Assembly: GCA_035289305.1 (NCBI GenBank)
Contig: DATDXN010000028.1
Coordinates: forward strand, 1 to 18,785
Source of the DNA: DATDXN01 sp035289305
GTDB lineage: Bacteria > Patescibacteriota > Microgenomatia > UBA1406 > HO2-37-13b
Length of the DNA stretch: 18,785 nucleotides
Direction of reading: 5' to 3'
The notes beneath the pieces are model-generated. The model saw only the letters and a list, made by a program, of their open reading frames with translations, did not search any database and was not told the origin of the DNA. Positions 1 through 6,811 of the stretch are shown piece by piece. The stretch's first letter is position 1; every line of letters begins with the position of its first letter. Position numbers and translations under genes: made by a program.

Positions 1-173
1 TGATAAAATTTTCTCTCCCATGCTTTTTTCTCACGAGTTTTTTCAATTGAGGCGACAGCGCGAGCTACTCTTCTCCACATTTCTTCTGGTCTTTTCTCAA
101 TTGGATTGCCTTTTTTGTCCTTGAGCGCATATCGATCAAGAAACACCTTTTCTGAAATGCCCGTGAGTTTCAT
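1..173 (-). CDS. nrdJ: Class II (B12-dependent) ribonucleotide reductase, N-terminal fragment
   Basis: The frame opens with ATG at 173-171 and runs off the left edge, giving about 57 residues. The visible part has the N-terminal pattern of adenosylcobalamin-dependent ribonucleotide reductases: a short helix, FLDRYALKDKKGNPIE, then PEEMWRRVARAVA, and the beginning of a KKAWERKFY segment. These enzymes reduce ribonucleotides to deoxyribonucleotides in the cytoplasm with a cobalamin-derived radical. The catalytic barrel is outside the window. The gene starts 6 bp after the nrdR stop on the same strand, so it is probably co-transcribed with nrdR and controlled by the NrdR boxes at 666-712. The family call rests on the N-terminal pattern and on the nrdR linkage; which subclass of class II cannot be decided from this fragment. 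Confidence 0.8.
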   Translation of the reverse strand, partial: MKLTGISEKVFLDRYALKDKKGNPIEKRPEEMWRRVARAVASIEKTREKKAWERKFY

Positions 174-179
174 AGGTCT

Positions 180-626
180 TTATAATAATTTTTTAAGCTC
201 AACTTCAAATTCCTCAACATCTACAAACCGTCGAAAAACTGAAGCGAAACGAATATACGCCACCTTGTCAATTTTTTTGAGTTTGTCCGCAACAATATTG
301 CCGATAAGCTTACTGGCAACTTCAGGCGACTCTTCTTCTTTGAGGCGCCCTTCGACTTCTGCCACTGTTCGCTCGGCATCCTCAAGCGTCAGGTTTGTCT
401 TCTCACATGATTTGACTATTCCCCGCTTCAGCTTGTCTCGATCAAACCGCTCGCGACGACCGTCTCGTTTTACCACAATGATCGAAAGCTGTTCTATCCG
501 CTCGTACGTGGTAAAACGCCTGCTACATCTACTACACTCTCTGCGTCTTCTCACCGTCAATCCGTCATCTGCAATACGTGTTTCAACAACGTCAGTGTTG
601 TGGTGTGTGCAAAAAATACACTTCAC
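180..626 (-). CDS. nrdR: Transcriptional repressor NrdR (start GTG)
   Basis: NrdR is a nucleotide-sensing repressor of ribonucleotide reductase genes. From GTG at 626-624 the product has 148 residues, close to the usual 150. Residues 1-45 form the zinc ribbon (C3xxC6 and C31xxC34 in an RRRECSRCSRRFTTYE context), and from about residue 46 an ATP-cone domain follows (SIIVVKRDGRRERFDRDKL). The reading frame stays open upstream to 671, but NrdR proteins begin right at the first zinc ligands (family pattern MKCPFC, here VKCIFC), and the longer version would run into the operator at 666-681. No Shine-Dalgarno is visible before the GTG. It is followed 6 bp later by nrdJ, the usual target, which points to an autoregulated nrdR-nrdJ operon. 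Confidence 0.95.
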   Translation of the reverse strand: MKCIFCTHHNTDVVETRIADDGLTVRRRRECSRCSRRFTTYERIEQLSIIVVKRDGRRERFDRDKLKRGIVKSCEKTNLTLEDAERTVAEVEGRLKEEESPEVASKLIGNIVADKLKKIDKVAYIRFASVFRRFVDVEEFEVELKKLL

Positions 627-665
627 TATATAAAATGAGACTGTTGCAACAATCTTTAATAGAAC

Positions 666-712
666 ACACAATATCTTGTGCCTTTTCTAGAGTAATACAC
701 TATTTGTAAGAA
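666..712 (-). promoter_or_regulatory. Tandem NrdR boxes upstream of nrdR-nrdJ
   Basis: The box at 666-681 (ACACAATATCTTGTGC) matches the published NrdR-box consensus acaCwAtATaTwgtgt at 14 of 16 positions. A weaker second box begins at 697 (ACACTATTTGTAAGAA, 10 of 16). Their starts are 31 bp apart, the three-helical-turn spacing typical of NrdR box pairs. They lie 40-86 bp upstream of the nrdR GTG. I could not settle a single -35/-10 pair for this promoter. The strong box is clear; the second is supported mainly by its phase. Confidence 0.75.
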
Positions 713-765
713 ATCAAGAGATACAATTAGTACAAAAATAGATCACTCTCAAAAAGTTGAACAAT

Positions 766-1680
766 TTAGAAAATATAGATGAGTGAAATAACGATAAGTC
801 CCCACAAAATAATCGTCGTAAGAAGCGGTGCATCTTGGGTAATGATACGTTCCGGGCGCTCTCCTTGCTCTCTTTCATAAAGAAGCTGGGCGTAGCGCGA
901 GATCCCATACACGACGAGAGGTATGGTCACCATAAACCATTTTCTCGCCTCAAAATCAGGAAGAATTGATTCGAAATAAAAAGAAATATGCGTCTCGGCA
1001 AGCGGAGGTCTTTCGAGAAATGTATAGAGAGAGTATGAGATGATCGTGGCTGTCGCAAACGTCGTCGTCAGAAAATCTAGCAAATGTCCTTGATAAAAGG
1101 ATAAAGAAAGACGCGTATCCCGTCCGTGGACCACAAGCTCTGCATGCCGTTTGACTGTGGCGATAAACAAAGAGATGAAAAAGATCGTCAAAAGAAGCCA
1201 TATTTGGATATGGTAACCGGTGATGACCTGACCGGCAAACGCCCGAAGCATAAATGAAAAAGAGATGGTGAAAATATCAAGCACGGGGTATTTCTTAAAA
1301 TGCAGTGAATAAAAAAAGTGTAGGAGCAAAAAAACAAGCGCGAGGATAAAAAAAGGAATAGAAAACAATAAGGAAATAATAAGAACAACGAGCGAAATAA
1401 AAAAAATAGCGAACGTGGCATCGGCGACCTGGAGTGTACCGGCGGCTATGGGCCGATGGCGTTTGACCGGATGTTTTTTGTCATACGGGTAGTCAATAAT
1501 ATCATTGAGCATGTAGGAAATGGATGAAAGAAGGCAGAAAATGAAAAACCCAAAAAGAGTTTTTGAAAAAAGCGCAATATCAAAGAGTTTGCCGGAGAAA
1601 ATAATCGGGGTGAAAATAACGAGGTTTTTCACCCATTGATTTGGACGCGCTGCTATGAAAAAAGCTCGTAACTTCTGCAT
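766..1680 (-). CDS. UbiA-family prenyltransferase, decaprenyl-phosphate phosphoribosyltransferase-like
   Basis: Integral membrane protein of 304 residues with about eight or nine hydrophobic segments. Near residue 10 it has RPNQWVKNLVIFTPI, and near residues 58-80 the aspartate motif NDIIDYPYDKKHP followed by KRHRPIAAG, the signature of the DPPR-synthase branch of UbiA. Those enzymes move the phosphoribosyl group of PRPP onto decaprenyl phosphate, the first step towards decaprenyl-phospho-arabinose in actinobacteria. A second polar loop occurs around HFKKYPVLDIF. The ATG at 1680 was chosen over the longer frame to 1734 because it starts just before the conserved N-terminus and 13 nt after a TATAAT box. 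The lipid acceptor is inferred, and another prenyl phosphate is possible. No partner epimerase or arabinosyltransferase is in the window. Confidence 0.85.
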   Translation of the reverse strand: MQKLRAFFIAARPNQWVKNLVIFTPIIFSGKLFDIALFSKTLFGFFIFCLLSSISYMLNDIIDYPYDKKHPVKRHRPIAAGTLQVADATFAIFFISLVVLIISLLFSIPFFILALVFLLLHFFYSLHFKKYPVLDIFTISFSFMLRAFAGQVITGYHIQIWLLLTIFFISLFIATVKRHAELVVHGRDTRLSLSFYQGHLLDFLTTTFATATIISYSLYTFLERPPLAETHISFYFESILPDFEARKWFMVTIPLVVYGISRYAQLLYEREQGERPERIITQDAPLLTTIILWGLIVISLIYIF

Positions 1681-1693
1681 ATGACGTATATGT

Positions 1694-1699
1694 ATTATA
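1694..1699 (-). promoter_or_regulatory. -10 box of the ubiA-like gene
   Basis: A perfect TATAAT on the minus strand ends 13 nt before the ATG at 1680. No good -35 hexamer is present at 16-18 bp. The transcript would begin about 5-7 nt before the start codon. Confidence 0.55.
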
Positions 1700-1702
1700 C
1701 CA

Positions 1703-1731
1703 TTGACTTTTATTTTTTCACTTGTTACGAT
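1703..1731 (+). promoter_or_regulatory. Promoter of the membrane protein at 1744
   Basis: TTGACT at 1703-1708, a 17-bp spacer and TACGAT at 1726-1731. The ATG follows 12 nt later, so the leader is very short. It is divergent from the ubiA-like gene across a 63-bp intergenic space. Confidence 0.5.
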
Positions 1732-1743
1732 CAAAATATACGT

Positions 1744-2478
1744 ATGTCAAAAACATTATCTACCATTGTCATTATCGGTGCCACAATCGCCGTTTTTATT
1801 CTTACCAAAAATCCCTTCACATCGGTATTTAAACTCCACATGGCGCTGATCGCCATTCTTGCACTCATCATCTATGGATACTTTATGAGAAAACACGCAT
1901 CACAAACAAAGCAGATTAAAACATTTGCCATTGCTGTTTCTATCACTGTCCTTTTCATTGTTGCTGCCACCGGATGGTATTTCTCACCGTTTTTCTTCTC
2001 GCTCTACCTTCTTGCTATTTTCCTGTCTTTTATGTTCGCACCGTTGACATCAATAGGCTTTGTGCTCACTCTTGTACTCCTGTTTGCCTTTGATGTAGGA
2101 CAGATCAATCCTGCATATGATTATCTCGTTTTATTGTCCCTACTGACCATCATCCCCCTTTCTTTTTACCTCAAAAAAGAATACCTGCGTTTGAAGGAAG
2201 CAGAAAAAGATATACTTATCATGAAAAAAGAAAAAAAAGCATATAAGAATAAAGTGGATGACCTCCTTGCTAATAAAGTAAATAATCTTGCGGTCAACCT
2301 TCGTCAACCAGTGAATGATATTAAACAATTGGCATTTCTGCTGAAAAAATCACCCAGTAAGGAAGAAACACATACCTATATTGATCGCATTAGCACATCA
2401 AGTGAGGAAGCTATTCGGATATTGAACAAATTTGAAGAAGAAGCAACCGGTAAAAAACTTCTGGAAAATCCTACGTAG
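1744..2478 (+). CDS. Six-TM membrane protein with degenerate histidine-kinase dimerisation helices
   Basis: I do not recognise a named family. From ATG at 1744 the product has 244 residues. Six hydrophobic segments lie at about 7-22, 32-48, 60-80, 83-98, 99-118 and 127-147. A lysine/glutamate-rich coiled-coil stretch (about 148-180) and a soluble C-terminal part follow. That part reads VNLRQPVNDIKQLAFLLKK and then YIDRISTSSEEAIRILNKFEEE, which resembles the two helices of a histidine-kinase DHp domain (H-E-L-R-T-P-L ... RI-x-SS-x-x-x-x-x-x-L). The His position is Val here, and the protein ends where the ATPase domain should begin. So it may be a sensor-like scaffold or a partner that dimerises with a real kinase; this is inference. 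The longer frame from 1681 is disfavoured because the promoter lies inside it. Confidence 0.75.
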   Translation: MSKTLSTIVIIGATIAVFILTKNPFTSVFKLHMALIAILALIIYGYFMRKHASQTKQIKTFAIAVSITVLFIVAATGWYFSPFFFSLYLLAIFLSFMFAPLTSIGFVLTLVLLFAFDVGQINPAYDYLVLLSLLTIIPLSFYLKKEYLRLKEAEKDILIMKKEKKAYKNKVDDLLANKVNNLAVNLRQPVNDIKQLAFLLKKSPSKEETHTYIDRISTSSEEAIRILNKFEEEATGKKLLENPT

Positions 2479-2489
2479 ACAGAAAATGT

Positions 2490-3323
2490 TCACATATCAT
2501 CGGGAAGAAGATGATTATGATGCTTTCTTTTTGCTATCAAATCTTTTCTCAGTATTCCATTAAAGGGGACTATGTAGCAGGAGATAATATCTTTCACATC
2601 TATTCCAGCGTCCTGCATTTGTGATATTTTATCTGGATTATTAGTGATCAAACGAATACTTTGTATACCTAAATCCCTGATAATTTCCGCAGCGGGGGTA
2701 AAATCGCGAATTTCACTTGGATAACCAAGCGCCTGAAAGGCCTCAACCGTATTCATTTCATCATGCATCATCATCTTCAACTGCTTTGCTTTTGCAACGA
2801 GTCCGTTTCCTCTCCCTTCCTGATGCAACCAAATAACTCCTCCAAAACCCTCTTTTTCCGCGATGTTCATTGCCATCTCAAGCTGTTCATGACAATCACA
2901 GTTTGAAGCATGGAAAGACTCTGCCGTCAAACATGAAGAGTGAATACGAATAGGAACATCTTTTCCATCCTTTATATCTTTTATCATCGCCACATGTTGT
3001 TCGCCTGTTGTTCTATCTCCGTATACATACATGGTAAATATAGATTCCTTCGAAACGGTAATCTGAAACTCTCTGTTATTGCTCAATCCAATTTTTTCAA
3101 GCTGTTCTGGACTCAAAGAAATAGGATAGTGGAGTCTTACAGGAACGGGGCAATATGCTAATCTTTCTACTAAAGAAATTCCACTTTCCTTCAAAATCCT
3201 TTTATGGGTTTCAATAACGGCTGCAGGATTATTCCAAAGAGTGTGCAGAAGAGAGGCTAAAGGACGGTAGGATTCGATATCTAAAGATTCTTGCGATAAT
3301 TCCTGTGGTCCTCTTTCGGGCAT
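2490..3323 (-). CDS. GTP cyclohydrolase II (RibA)-like protein lacking the catalytic Tyr
   Basis: 277 residues. Residues about 122-245 form a GTP cyclohydrolase II domain. Zinc ligands are C131, C142 and C144 (SSCLTAESF...NCDCHEQLE); the loop HQEGRGNGL, the Arg of SEIRDF (R206, E. coli Arg128) and ITNNPDK are present. Aligned to E. coli RibA without gaps through QEGR-GL, the residue at Tyr105 is Leu182 (KAKQL versus KIRAY), and DTVEAN is NTVEAF. Loss of this Tyr in a Streptomyces paralogue is reported to stop the reaction at the formylated product, so the product here may not be the riboflavin precursor. About 120 N-terminal residues are unassigned. No other riboflavin gene is in the window; its neighbours are pyrE and pyrF. 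The ATG at 3323 sits 11 nt after a strong -10 box, which argues against the longer frame to 3368. Confidence 0.85.
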   Translation of the reverse strand: MPERGPQELSQESLDIESYRPLASLLHTLWNNPAAVIETHKRILKESGISLVERLAYCPVPVRLHYPISLSPEQLEKIGLSNNREFQITVSKESIFTMYVYGDRTTGEQHVAMIKDIKDGKDVPIRIHSSCLTAESFHASNCDCHEQLEMAMNIAEKEGFGGVIWLHQEGRGNGLVAKAKQLKMMMHDEMNTVEAFQALGYPSEIRDFTPAAEIIRDLGIQSIRLITNNPDKISQMQDAGIDVKDIISCYIVPFNGILRKDLIAKRKHHNHLLPDDM

Positions 3324-3334
3324 ACTAGTATGTA

Positions 3335-3362
3335 AGTATAGTAAAAATAGAAGTTCTGTCAA
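3335..3362 (-). promoter_or_regulatory. Promoter of the RibA-like gene
   Basis: On the minus strand TTGACA (3362-3357), a 16-bp spacer and TATACT (3340-3335), one of the best sigma70-type promoters in the window. The start codon follows 11 nt after the -10. The promoter lies in the 57-bp gap behind pyrE, so the RibA-like gene can be transcribed separately from pyrE. Confidence 0.65.
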
Positions 3363-3380
3363 TAACAAAAAAGGAGCATC

Positions 3381-4067
3381 TTAAAAGCCTAAAAAATTAT
3401 TTAATAATTCTAACCTTCGTTTCACATCTTCATATACACCATCGTCAATTTTGCCTATCCGAACAGAAAAATCTAGTATTTCCTTCATGGTAAATGCGCA
3501 ATGAAGGTGAAAACCTACATCTTCTAATTGTTCTCGACCCCCTTGTTCTCTATCAATCAAAACCACAATATCCCGCACTACTATGCCGTTATCGGTAAGC
3601 ACATTAGCTGCCTTTAGTTTGGAATCTGCTGTCGTTACTACATCATCAATTAAAACTGCTGTTTTTCCTCTATCTGACTCTAAAAGTCCGTCCACTTTTA
3701 CCCCAGAACCATAACCTTTCTCTTCTATACGTGGAGTTATCATGCCTATCCCCAGTCTATCTGAAAGAGAAGAAACAAGTGCTGTGGCTGCCAAAGGAAC
3801 ACCGGCCAACAGGTCGAAATGTAAAGGTTGAATAAGTTCTTGATAAACATCCAATGCCTGCACCTTTACCTTTGGAAGTCTCTGAAGAACTCTTAAATCA
3901 ATATAAACAGGAGAAAGAGGCGCTTCCGGATTTTGATCGTGCAATTTCAATCGAAAGTCGCCAAACCTAATCGCTCCAATATCAAGAAGGTGCGGTAGTA
4001 ATCGCTCCCGAGCCTTTATCAAACCTTCTGTGTATGAATATTCACCTCTTTTTACCTCAATCATCAT
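3381..4067 (-). CDS. pyrE: Orotate phosphoribosyltransferase
   Basis: The enzyme joins orotate and PRPP to give OMP in de novo UMP synthesis. The product has 228 residues. The N-terminal part carries the OPRT pattern IGAIRFGDFRLKLH ... SPVYIDLR, the middle has LLAGVPLAATALV, and the PRPP-binding loop is VLIDDVVTTADSK at about 138-150; the family usually has TTGGS, so one loop Gly is Ala. A basic/Gly segment EEKGYGSG lies near 115-122, where OPRTs have the flexible catalytic loop with K-x-x-G. It starts 4 bp after the stop of the pyrF remnant, which keeps the ancestral pyrF-pyrE order, and it is probably transcribed from the promoter at 4519-4546. A weak AGGT precedes the ATG. Confidence 0.93.
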   Translation of the reverse strand: MMIEVKRGEYSYTEGLIKARERLLPHLLDIGAIRFGDFRLKLHDQNPEAPLSPVYIDLRVLQRLPKVKVQALDVYQELIQPLHFDLLAGVPLAATALVSSLSDRLGIGMITPRIEEKGYGSGVKVDGLLESDRGKTAVLIDDVVTTADSKLKAANVLTDNGIVVRDIVVLIDREQGGREQLEDVGFHLHCAFTMKEILDFSVRIGKIDDGVYEDVKRRLELLNNFLGF

Positions 4068-4071
4068 AGAT

Positions 4072-4499
4072 TTACCTGAATCTGTTAATCTCCCCTCTCA
4101 ATTGCTCCGTAGCTTGCCTCGCTGCTTGCGCAAAACCTGCGCCTTTTGAGGCGAAAATAATTCCTCTTGAGGAATTTATGATCATACCCCGATTATGCCT
4201 ATCTTTTCCTGCATTGACAGTAGCTTCAACTTCGCCCCCCTGCGCACCAATACCAGGAATGAGTATGGGCATGTCGCCTACGATTTCTCTCACTTCTGCT
4301 AGTTCTCTCGGGTGAGTTGCCCCGCCATCATACCTTCAACAGATACCGAACCTTTCAGTACTGAAGGAATTTTAGCGAAGCCGGAATCAAGTCCTACACA
4401 AACGAAATTACCCTTTTGCCATTGATTTTCAAGTCTTAAATAAAACTCTGATTTAGAAAGTATTTCTGATTCTGGAATTCTTGGATTAATCTCTTTCAT
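4072..4499 (-). pseudogene. pyrF: pyrF remnant with large internal deletion and frame change
   Basis: Two pieces of an OMP decarboxylase lie head to tail in different frames. The first, from ATG at 4499, has the N-terminal signature NFVCVGLDSGFAKIPSVL and ends at a stop at 4299-4301. The second has the C-terminal signature ATHPRELAEVREIVG, MPILIPGIGAQGG and NSSRGIIFA, ending at 4072. Compared with the intact copy at 4618-5463, the part matching residues about 37-193 is missing, including the catalytic Lys and the DxKxxD motif. Neither piece can be an active enzyme. The junction falls near 4321-4330. It sits directly upstream of pyrE and shares its promoter, so only the passage of transcription to pyrE still needs it. 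An assembly collapse is an alternative explanation. Confidence 0.85.
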
Positions 4500-4501
4500 T
4501 T

Positions 4502-4546
4502 TCGATTTTAATCGATATCTTATATAAATTATCTGTATAAAATCAA
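4502..4546 (-). promoter_or_regulatory. Promoter and inverted repeat before the pyrF remnant / pyrE
   Basis: On the minus strand TTGATT (4546-4541), a 16-bp spacer and TATAAG (4524-4519). Between the -10 and the ATG lies an inverted repeat, TCGATT-TT-AATCGA at 4502-4515, placed where a repressor could block the start of transcription. This promoter probably drives pyrE today. Confidence 0.45.
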
Positions 4547-4576
4547 CTAGTATTTTAAGTGCTCATTCAAATCAAC

Positions 4577-4604
4577 TTTGTTGCAATTATAAACCTTATA
4601 TAGT
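4577..4604 (+). promoter_or_regulatory. Promoter of the intact pyrF
   Basis: TATAGT at 4599-4604 lies 13 nt before the ATG at 4618. A weak TTTGTT at 4577-4582 is 16 bp upstream. It is divergent from the pyrE promoter. Confidence 0.4.
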
Positions 4605-4617
4605 AACCTATCATCAC

Positions 4618-5463
4618 ATGAAATTTATCACAAAGCTGATCTCTCGTCTTGAAAGTGTAAATTCGCATGTATGTGTGGGCCTTGACAGCCGCTATGACAA
4701 AATCCCCATATTTCTCAAAAAGAACTCATCCATTTCAAAAACTATTTTTTCTTTTAATAAGAAAATTATTGAAGCAACGCATGATATTGCAGTAGCCTAT
4801 AAAAGCAACGTGGCGTTTTATGCGGGATTTGGCAGCGAAGGCCTTGAGGGACTGCGTCTTACTAATACCTACCTTAAAACACATCATGCTTCCATCCCCC
4901 TTTTTGCTGATTGTAAACGGTCAGAAATGGGAGAATCCGTAGCTATGGTAAAAAAGGAAATTTTTGATTGGCTGCTTTTTGACTGCGTCATGGTCACTCC
5001 GTGGTTTGGCTTTGATACGGTACAGGACTATCTTGATGAAGAATCACATGGAATAGCTGTGTATATCCATGACAGTAATAAAACTGCCGAAGAATTTCAG
5101 GACCTTGAGCTAAAAAATGGCAAAAAACTCTACGAATTTGTTGCAGAACGCGTTGCGAGAACCTGGAATACAAATGGCAACATTATCGTAGAAGGAGGAG
5201 CTACATATCCCAAACAACTTAAAAAAATACGTGAAATTGTTGGAAAAGAAATGCCTATCCTCACTGCAGGAATTGGTATACAAGGAGGAAATATCGAAGA
5301 TCTCAAAGTCGTATTTGGAAAAAGAAAGAAAAGATTGCTTGTCAATAGCTCTCGCGGAATTATTTTCCCACAGACGAACAAACACGATCAAACATATTTT
5401 GAAGTCGTGAGGAAAAACGCACAAATTTTGCAGAAAAAACTGCTTGAGACAGCTGTTTCTTGA
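4618..5463 (+). CDS. pyrF: Orotidine-5'-phosphate decarboxylase (second, intact copy)
   Basis: OMP decarboxylase makes UMP from OMP, the last step of the de novo pathway. The 281-residue product belongs to the longer type 2 group: VCVGLDSRYDKIP at 18-30, AYKSN with K62, FADCKRSEMG at 96-105, VTPWFG at 126-131, GGATYP at 193-198, MPILTAGIGIQGG at 212-224 and NSSRGIIF at 243-250. The catalytic tetrad is normally K-D-K-D; here K62, D98 and K100 are present but the fourth place holds E103. The neighbouring remnant of an older pyrF suggests that this copy took over, by duplication or by transfer. It is transcribed away from pyrE and ends 8 bp from the convergent permease gene. Confidence 0.9.
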   Translation: MKFITKLISRLESVNSHVCVGLDSRYDKIPIFLKKNSSISKTIFSFNKKIIEATHDIAVAYKSNVAFYAGFGSEGLEGLRLTNTYLKTHHASIPLFADCKRSEMGESVAMVKKEIFDWLLFDCVMVTPWFGFDTVQDYLDEESHGIAVYIHDSNKTAEEFQDLELKNGKKLYEFVAERVARTWNTNGNIIVEGGATYPKQLKKIREIVGKEMPILTAGIGIQGGNIEDLKVVFGKRKKRLLVNSSRGIIFPQTNKHDQTYFEVVRKNAQILQKKLLETAVS

Positions 5464-5471
5464 AGAAAATT

Positions 5472-6767
5472 CTATATCACCTCAAACTTCCCTCTATACA
5501 TACCCATACCGCAGGAGAAAACAAGGGGACCTTTTTCTTGTGGTGTGAATGTAATGATATTTTCTCCTGCCTCAAGTCGTTTGGTAATCCCCAGCTTTGG
5601 TACGACGAGAAAGCTCTGACAACCCAACACATCAGTGCCTTTGATTTTCCATACAACCGGAATATCTTTTCTGACGGTCAAGACCGCAGGACTATACCCA
5701 CGACTGTCAACTTCCATTTCCACGATCTGCTCCTTTTCAGTAAATACTCCCTCTACTTGCTTTCCTTGCTGTTTTAAAAAAGGCGCAAATCCGACAAGCG
5801 CTGCGCCATTTGAAATATTATAAAAGGAAAAAAACAAAATAAGGGCGCCTGAAAAAAACGAGGCTGAACGCGCATATGACTTTCCCGCAAGGTTAGACAC
5901 CAGACTTATTCCAAAAAGAGACGGCACCGTACCAAGGGCAAATACGCCCAAAAAAGTCGCTCCTTTCAAAAATCCTCCTGATTGCAGAGCAAAAAGTTGC
6001 AAACTTTGGGTGAAACCGCATGGCATAAAAAATGTGGCGCCACCTAAAATAAATGGCGCAAAACGTGGATATTTTTGTGCATAATTGATGCATCTATCTA
6101 CTAACCGATGCATATTCAACCTCCATGAAAAAAAGTGAATGTTCAAAAACGAAAGCGCAATCAGTATCATAAAAAAAGAAATAATGATCGTAAAAACACC
6201 GCTGACGCGCGGATCAATCATAAATGACTTACCAAAAAATCCGATAAGACCGCCAAAAAGTCCATACGAACATACTCTACCGAGAGAGAAAAGACTCGTG
6301 AAGGAGCGACTTTTTTCGGGTGTTTTCCCCTCTGCACGAGAAAGCGATAAGAAAAAAACACCGGTCGTTGCCATACAGGTCGACAATGAAGCGACAATAC
6401 CCAAAAGGAGCGCCACCATAATACTCATCTCTTGAAACGCAAAATTTTTGCCCACTGTCGCATTAAAATATTTAAACAGCGAAAGAGCAATAAGCAGTAT
6501 AACCAGCAAAAACCCGAGTTTTGTTCCTGAAAACGGATTGGTCGTGCGGGTTTTTGCCTCGGCGGAAAACAGCGTGTATCCGTGTTTTTTTATTCTTTCG
6601 TTGATTGCGGCAATATTGACATGATCGTCGGAGGTGATGCACACTGTTTTCTTTTTGTGGTTTGCAACAGCCGAAAATACCCCTTTTTCTTTTTTGACCT
6701 CATGCTGTATCACAAACTCACATGAGGCACAATGCATCCCCTTGACCGCAAATGTATGTGATTTCAT
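5472..6767 (-). CDS. HMA domain - SafE/DsbD-type permease - cupredoxin fusion, probable copper handling
   Basis: Three modules in 431 residues. Residues 1-66 are a heavy-metal-associated domain with GMHCASC (C13, C16). Residues about 82-325 are a membrane domain of the SafE/DsbD-like family with 6-7 helices and paired intramembrane cysteines, C131 in STCMATTG and C250 in FMPCGFTQSLQ, each next to a Pro or Thr as in metal- or thiol-conducting members. Residues about 345-431 look like a cupredoxin, with C383 and the C-terminal FSCGMGMYRG (C419, M421, M423) as likely ligands. The order suggests passage of a thiophilic metal, probably copper, between the faces of the membrane. It is divergent from an FTR1 iron permease and their promoters overlap. 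Copper rather than another metal is inferred. Confidence 0.8.
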   Translation of the reverse strand: MKSHTFAVKGMHCASCEFVIQHEVKKEKGVFSAVANHKKKTVCITSDDHVNIAAINERIKKHGYTLFSAEAKTRTTNPFSGTKLGFLLVILLIALSLFKYFNATVGKNFAFQEMSIMVALLLGIVASLSTCMATTGVFFLSLSRAEGKTPEKSRSFTSLFSLGRVCSYGLFGGLIGFFGKSFMIDPRVSGVFTIIISFFMILIALSFLNIHFFSWRLNMHRLVDRCINYAQKYPRFAPFILGGATFFMPCGFTQSLQLFALQSGGFLKGATFLGVFALGTVPSLFGISLVSNLAGKSYARSASFFSGALILFFSFYNISNGAALVGFAPFLKQQGKQVEGVFTEKEQIVEMEVDSRGYSPAVLTVRKDIPVVWKIKGTDVLGCQSFLVVPKLGITKRLEAGENIITFTPQEKGPLVFSCGMGMYRGKFEVI

Positions 6768-6777
6768 CTCAAGTCAT

Positions 6778-6806
6778 AGTATAATGGCAAATTGAGCCCT
6801 ACGCAA
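6778..6806. promoter_or_regulatory. Overlapping divergent promoters of the SafE fusion and FTR1 genes
   Basis: On the minus strand TTGCGT (6806-6801), a 17-bp spacer and TATACT (6783-6778), 10 nt before the ATG at 6767. On the plus strand TATAAT at 6780-6785 lies 26 nt before the FTR1 ATG at 6812. The two -10 boxes share four bases, so the two polymerases could not bind together. Confidence 0.5.
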
Positions 6807-6811
6807 TACCT

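Noticed and set aside
106..633. Long plus-strand frame of 175 codons
   Set aside because: It is Ser/Arg-rich antisense to nrdR and nrdJ, whose motifs are clear.
180..671. Longer NrdR starting at 671
   Set aside because: The extra 15 residues precede the zinc ribbon, which starts the family, and would overlap the strong NrdR box.
671..765. Terminator after the ubiA-like gene
   Set aside because: No stem longer than 4 bp followed by a T run is present; read-through into nrdR cannot be excluded.
4299..4499. A free-standing 66-residue protein
   Set aside because: It is the N-terminal piece of the deleted pyrF and has no catalytic residues.
6139..6435. Plus-strand ORF of 98 codons
   Set aside because: Antisense shadow of the SafE membrane domain, with no motif and no promoter.
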